From contig CM060734.1 in the NCBI GenBank assembly GCA_030704615.1, forward strand, positions 47,386,042-47,446,041: a stretch of 60,000 nt of DNA, read 5' to 3'. Both the position numbers and the translations under genes were made by a program. The stretch comes from Takakia lepidozioides (taxonomy: Eukaryota; Streptophyta; Takakiopsida; Takakiales; Takakiaceae). This document shows positions 57,301-60,000 of the stretch, piece by piece (the stretch's first letter is position 1; each line of letters starts with the position of its first letter). A model generated the notes under the pieces. That model saw only the letters and a program-made list of their open reading frames with translations, was not told where the DNA came from and searched no databases.

Positions 57301-59927
57301 GTCTGCCTCCCTCCATCCTGAATGGAGCTTCCTTTCTAATGACTCTGGCAGGCCCAATCTGGTATAAGCCCCCATCCCCTTTCCTCCAACCACTTGTTTC
57401 CGCTGGCAAGAAGGATATTTTTCAAATATTCAAGCTATGATTGGATGAGCACCTGGCAGACCACATTGTTGGCAGACTTTGCATAGAGAAGTCCATGATC
57501 AGCTGAACTCTATAAGGGTCACTGTTGTTGGTTGAAAAGGTGGCTCTGAAAATACTGGAGAGTTGCACGCTGGTCAGGTCACCTTTACTAGCTTGTTAAA
57601 TGGAAGTCTGAGTTGTCTTCCAAAAAGGTAATCTGCTTGCAATAACTAAGTTCCTAGGGAGCCATGCCCCTATGTGTGTCATGACCAAAGAAGTTTCGAA
57701 GACTATTCTTTGGGAAGGTTTTCACCAAAAGCATTGTCATTACCAGCAGCAACTGCCCAAACTCTTCCACTTAAAAAGGAAGAGGACCTCATTCAGTGTT
57801 ATCTTGCCACCAAACTGGCACATGAACTGATGGCTTGAGTTTCCACGTTGCAGTTGTGGTGTCACAACATGTGGAGCATGCTCTTTCTAGCAATTAGTTG
57901 CATCTTGAAATTGACATTTTTGACAAACGCACACAACCATTCAAGTGATCCTCCTATTTAGTCCAACATTTTGGAACATATGTACATTATTGTCCTAATC
58001 CAGGTCTACAGGTTCTGAGACATTCGGCTTTAAAGAGTTGTTTGTCTCTCAAATCTTGATTAAGCTGCTTAAGGATAAAGGGTATGCTTTCCCTCTCCAT
58101 TTGAAGATAATAAGATGTTCTCCACATTCATAAACATTTATCTGGTAGTTCAGCCTCTTTTCTTGAGAGGGAAGTGTAGACTTAGCTGTAGTAGAAACAG
58201 ACCAGCCCCTTTAGGATTAACTGAAGCATTTTAGTTGCCATTTTGATGGGACTCTGGACTCGTCATGTTCATTGGGAAGGTGTCCATTGCAGACAACAGT
58301 GCAGGCAGGTTGCAGTTTGTGTGTTGAGCATCGGAACATTGGAGGCTTGAACAGAGCTGTGTCTGGGTCGATTGCGACTGGTAACCTTCTACGACCTGAG
58401 GTACAATACCTACTATCCAGGTGTTTCTACGTCTATCCTTGATCTCGATCCCCTCTTCCTATGTCACCTTGTAGTGTGCCTGCTGCTGAGAAAGAAACAT
58501 CCACACATTCAGAGTAGAATACCTTGAATATTGTATCCCATCAAACTCATCACTTTGACTTCCAGGATGATCTGCGGTTCAAACTCGAGTATGTTCATCC
58601 GTATGTGGGTGGCTTGCAAAATCCCCACGACCGCACACTCCGAGTTGGCACCTTCAACAAAAGGAAGCTGAGCGCTATGTTTGCTGATGACGACAGCAAT
58701 GAGGAATTTCCAGCAGTGTGGGTCGATCGTGCTGGCATCAAGGCCAACCTTACTGAGGTGACTGAACTTTACCCATATTATTCTACACCAACCGAGTACT
58801 TTTCAGAAATGAGCAAATTGGCATGTCATGTATCGTTTTCCCACCTCAAGCTTAGATGTAGACATGGCTGAAAAGCTGGAAGTTAATGTAGCTCTGTATT
58901 TGAGACCTGAGGGTTGCATGTTCATGAGGAAGTGTGCTTACCATGTTGCAGCAGTGATCATAGATCCCTTCATTGGTAGCCCTCCTTGTCGGATCCTCTA
59001 GCAAGGGACCACATATGATCTCTTGACCAGAGGACTCAACAATTTTTGATCTGCGTGATTGTGTGTGTTAACAAGGCAATGGTTCCCTTGCAGCACTTTT
59101 CAAACCAGAGTAAGCTTATGTATGGGATTGTTGTGGAAGAGGTTGCAACAAGGGATGAGGCAAGCACCATTTGTACACAGAGATTTGGAGTCTCTTCTCA
59201 TGGAGCGACAGGAGTGGGTACTACTGGAATCGATCATGTTGCCTTTTTGCAGATGAAGGTCACACGCAGTAACACTCACACTGTCAATGGTGCACGTATT
59301 GGGGCTCGAGATATATTTCAGGTCAATCTGCAAGTTTTTTCTGGAGGTTTAAGAGAGGCGACAATGGCTAGGAGAGGCAACCATTGTTAGCAATGTGATC
59401 TTAAAACTATTCATAATAGAACACTTTTGCAGTGACCTTGGGCAGCTCAAAAGGACAGTTCAATTAGATAGGCAGAAAGGATCTGGGATGTGGTGAAATC
59501 TTCCTAGCAGCCAGGACTATTTCGAATCTGTGTGGGCCGAGTGGACTATGCAGTTTTACTTTTCTGTTTTATGCCATGTTTGCTGTTAGGTGCCATTCAA
59601 GGTCAAGGGGGCAGGTCTGCAGATGTGACCAGCAGTGCTTGCCTGTAATTACGTGTGCTAAATGAGGAATTGCAGGTGGACCAAGGGCTAGGATTGGGGA
59701 GTCACACTCCACTATTCAATAGACATCAGCTTGTTACAACAAGATTTATTCCAATACATAGGGAGATTCAACGAACAAACCAACCACCCTCTGTTGCTGT
59801 TTTACATGCCCGGTATGGAGGATGTGTGGGGGACCTGCCAAGCTATCGTGCTTTCACAAATGGAGGCCCTTATTCACTGCGTGGTTATAACACAGGCGAG
59901 CTTGCAAATTTCAGTCGCTTTCTTGAG
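54386..59927 (+). CDS. TOC75: TOC75, Omp85-type chloroplast import channel (3' end outside window)
   Basis: TOC75 is the beta-barrel pore of the outer-envelope import complex. Exons in phase: 54386-55151, 55387-56006, 57134-57361, 58293-58400, 58566-58757, 59094-59321 and 59676-59927; the gene continues beyond the window. Exon 1 encodes a long N-terminal presequence with a Gly-rich stretch (GSGGRGLGGGGNGSGNGG), as in TOC75 transit peptides. Exons 1-3 cover the POTRA repeats (GGCYTREELEKALSRLLDTG, CLLPKGLERDI, RIEKWYHSQGYPFAQVKNFG, GAGKAALHSIDQLGLFDEV). Exons 4-7 encode the barrel: VEHRNIGGLNRAV, DDLRFKLEYVHPYVGGLQNP, VWVDRAGIKANLTE, VDQGLGLGS, FNRHQL, YGGCVGDLPSY and GGPYSLRGYNTGEL (the conserved RGY of the loop-6 motif). 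The start is the first ATG after an in-frame stop; an earlier exon is possible. The Gly-rich presequence favours TOC75 over its paralogue OEP80. Confidence 0.93.
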
Positions 59928-60000
59928 GTACTTTTGAGCTATATGATATCCACTCATTTGCTGGATGTCCTGTGTCTAGGGTGAGAGAAGGGAGACGTAT

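Noticed and set aside
58017-58081. Open segment SETFGFKELFVSQ between AG and GT in a TOC75 intron, first taken as an exon
   Set aside because: Its phase does not fit exon 57134-57361. The acceptor at 58292 gives a phase-0 exon (TTVQAGCSLCVEHRN) that aligns along its length with TOC75.

Overview
This is nuclear DNA of a streptophyte (green plant lineage). The evidence is an exon-by-exon match to TOC75, the chloroplast protein-import channel, and a plant-type calcineurin B-like (CBL) calcium sensor. Other host genes are DPH2 and a PPPDE/DeSI-type peptidase, all with short exons and introns of roughly 100 bp to 1.5 kb. About half of the window is repeats. A Ty3-type retroelement carrying a DNA cytosine methyltransferase suggests a streptophyte (charophyte) alga rather than a flowering plant; that is inference, not proof.

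Layout. 1-4.6 kb: repeat mosaic, with a retroelement fragment on the minus strand, four ~240-bp units, and a piggyBac-like TTAA-flanked MITE. 4.6-8.9 kb: mostly non-coding, with one possible tafazzin-like exon on the minus strand. 8.9-11.6 kb: an unrecognised nine-exon gene (+). 14.1-17.9 kb: DeSI-like peptidase (+). 19.8 kb: an orphan terminal exon (+). 20.2-22.6 kb: DPH2 (-). 23.4-42.6 kb: three nested LTR retrotransposons. 42.6-46.4 kb: repeats, including a second piggyBac-like copy. 46.6-51.6 kb: CBL gene (+). 52.5-53.8 kb: a foldback element. 54.4 kb to the window end: TOC75 (+, incomplete at the 3' end).

The nested block is the notable part. Element B is a decayed Tf1/sushi-like chromovirus. 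Element A (13.25 kb, two 726-bp LTRs, CTTGT target duplication) is inserted in B's 5' LTR. Element C is inserted in A's chromodomain and carries gag, then protease and a DNMT3-like cytosine methyltransferase in one reading frame, ending where reverse transcriptase should begin. B also has a 15-nt perfect complementarity between its predicted transcript 5' end and the site just after its 5' LTR. That is the arrangement expected for Tf1-style self-primed reverse transcription.

The retroelement open frames all carry stops or frameshifts, so the block is a fossil. The host genes look intact and show consistent splice phases. They serve separate functions (plastid import, calcium signalling, eEF2 modification, protein de-modification) and do not form a pathway.
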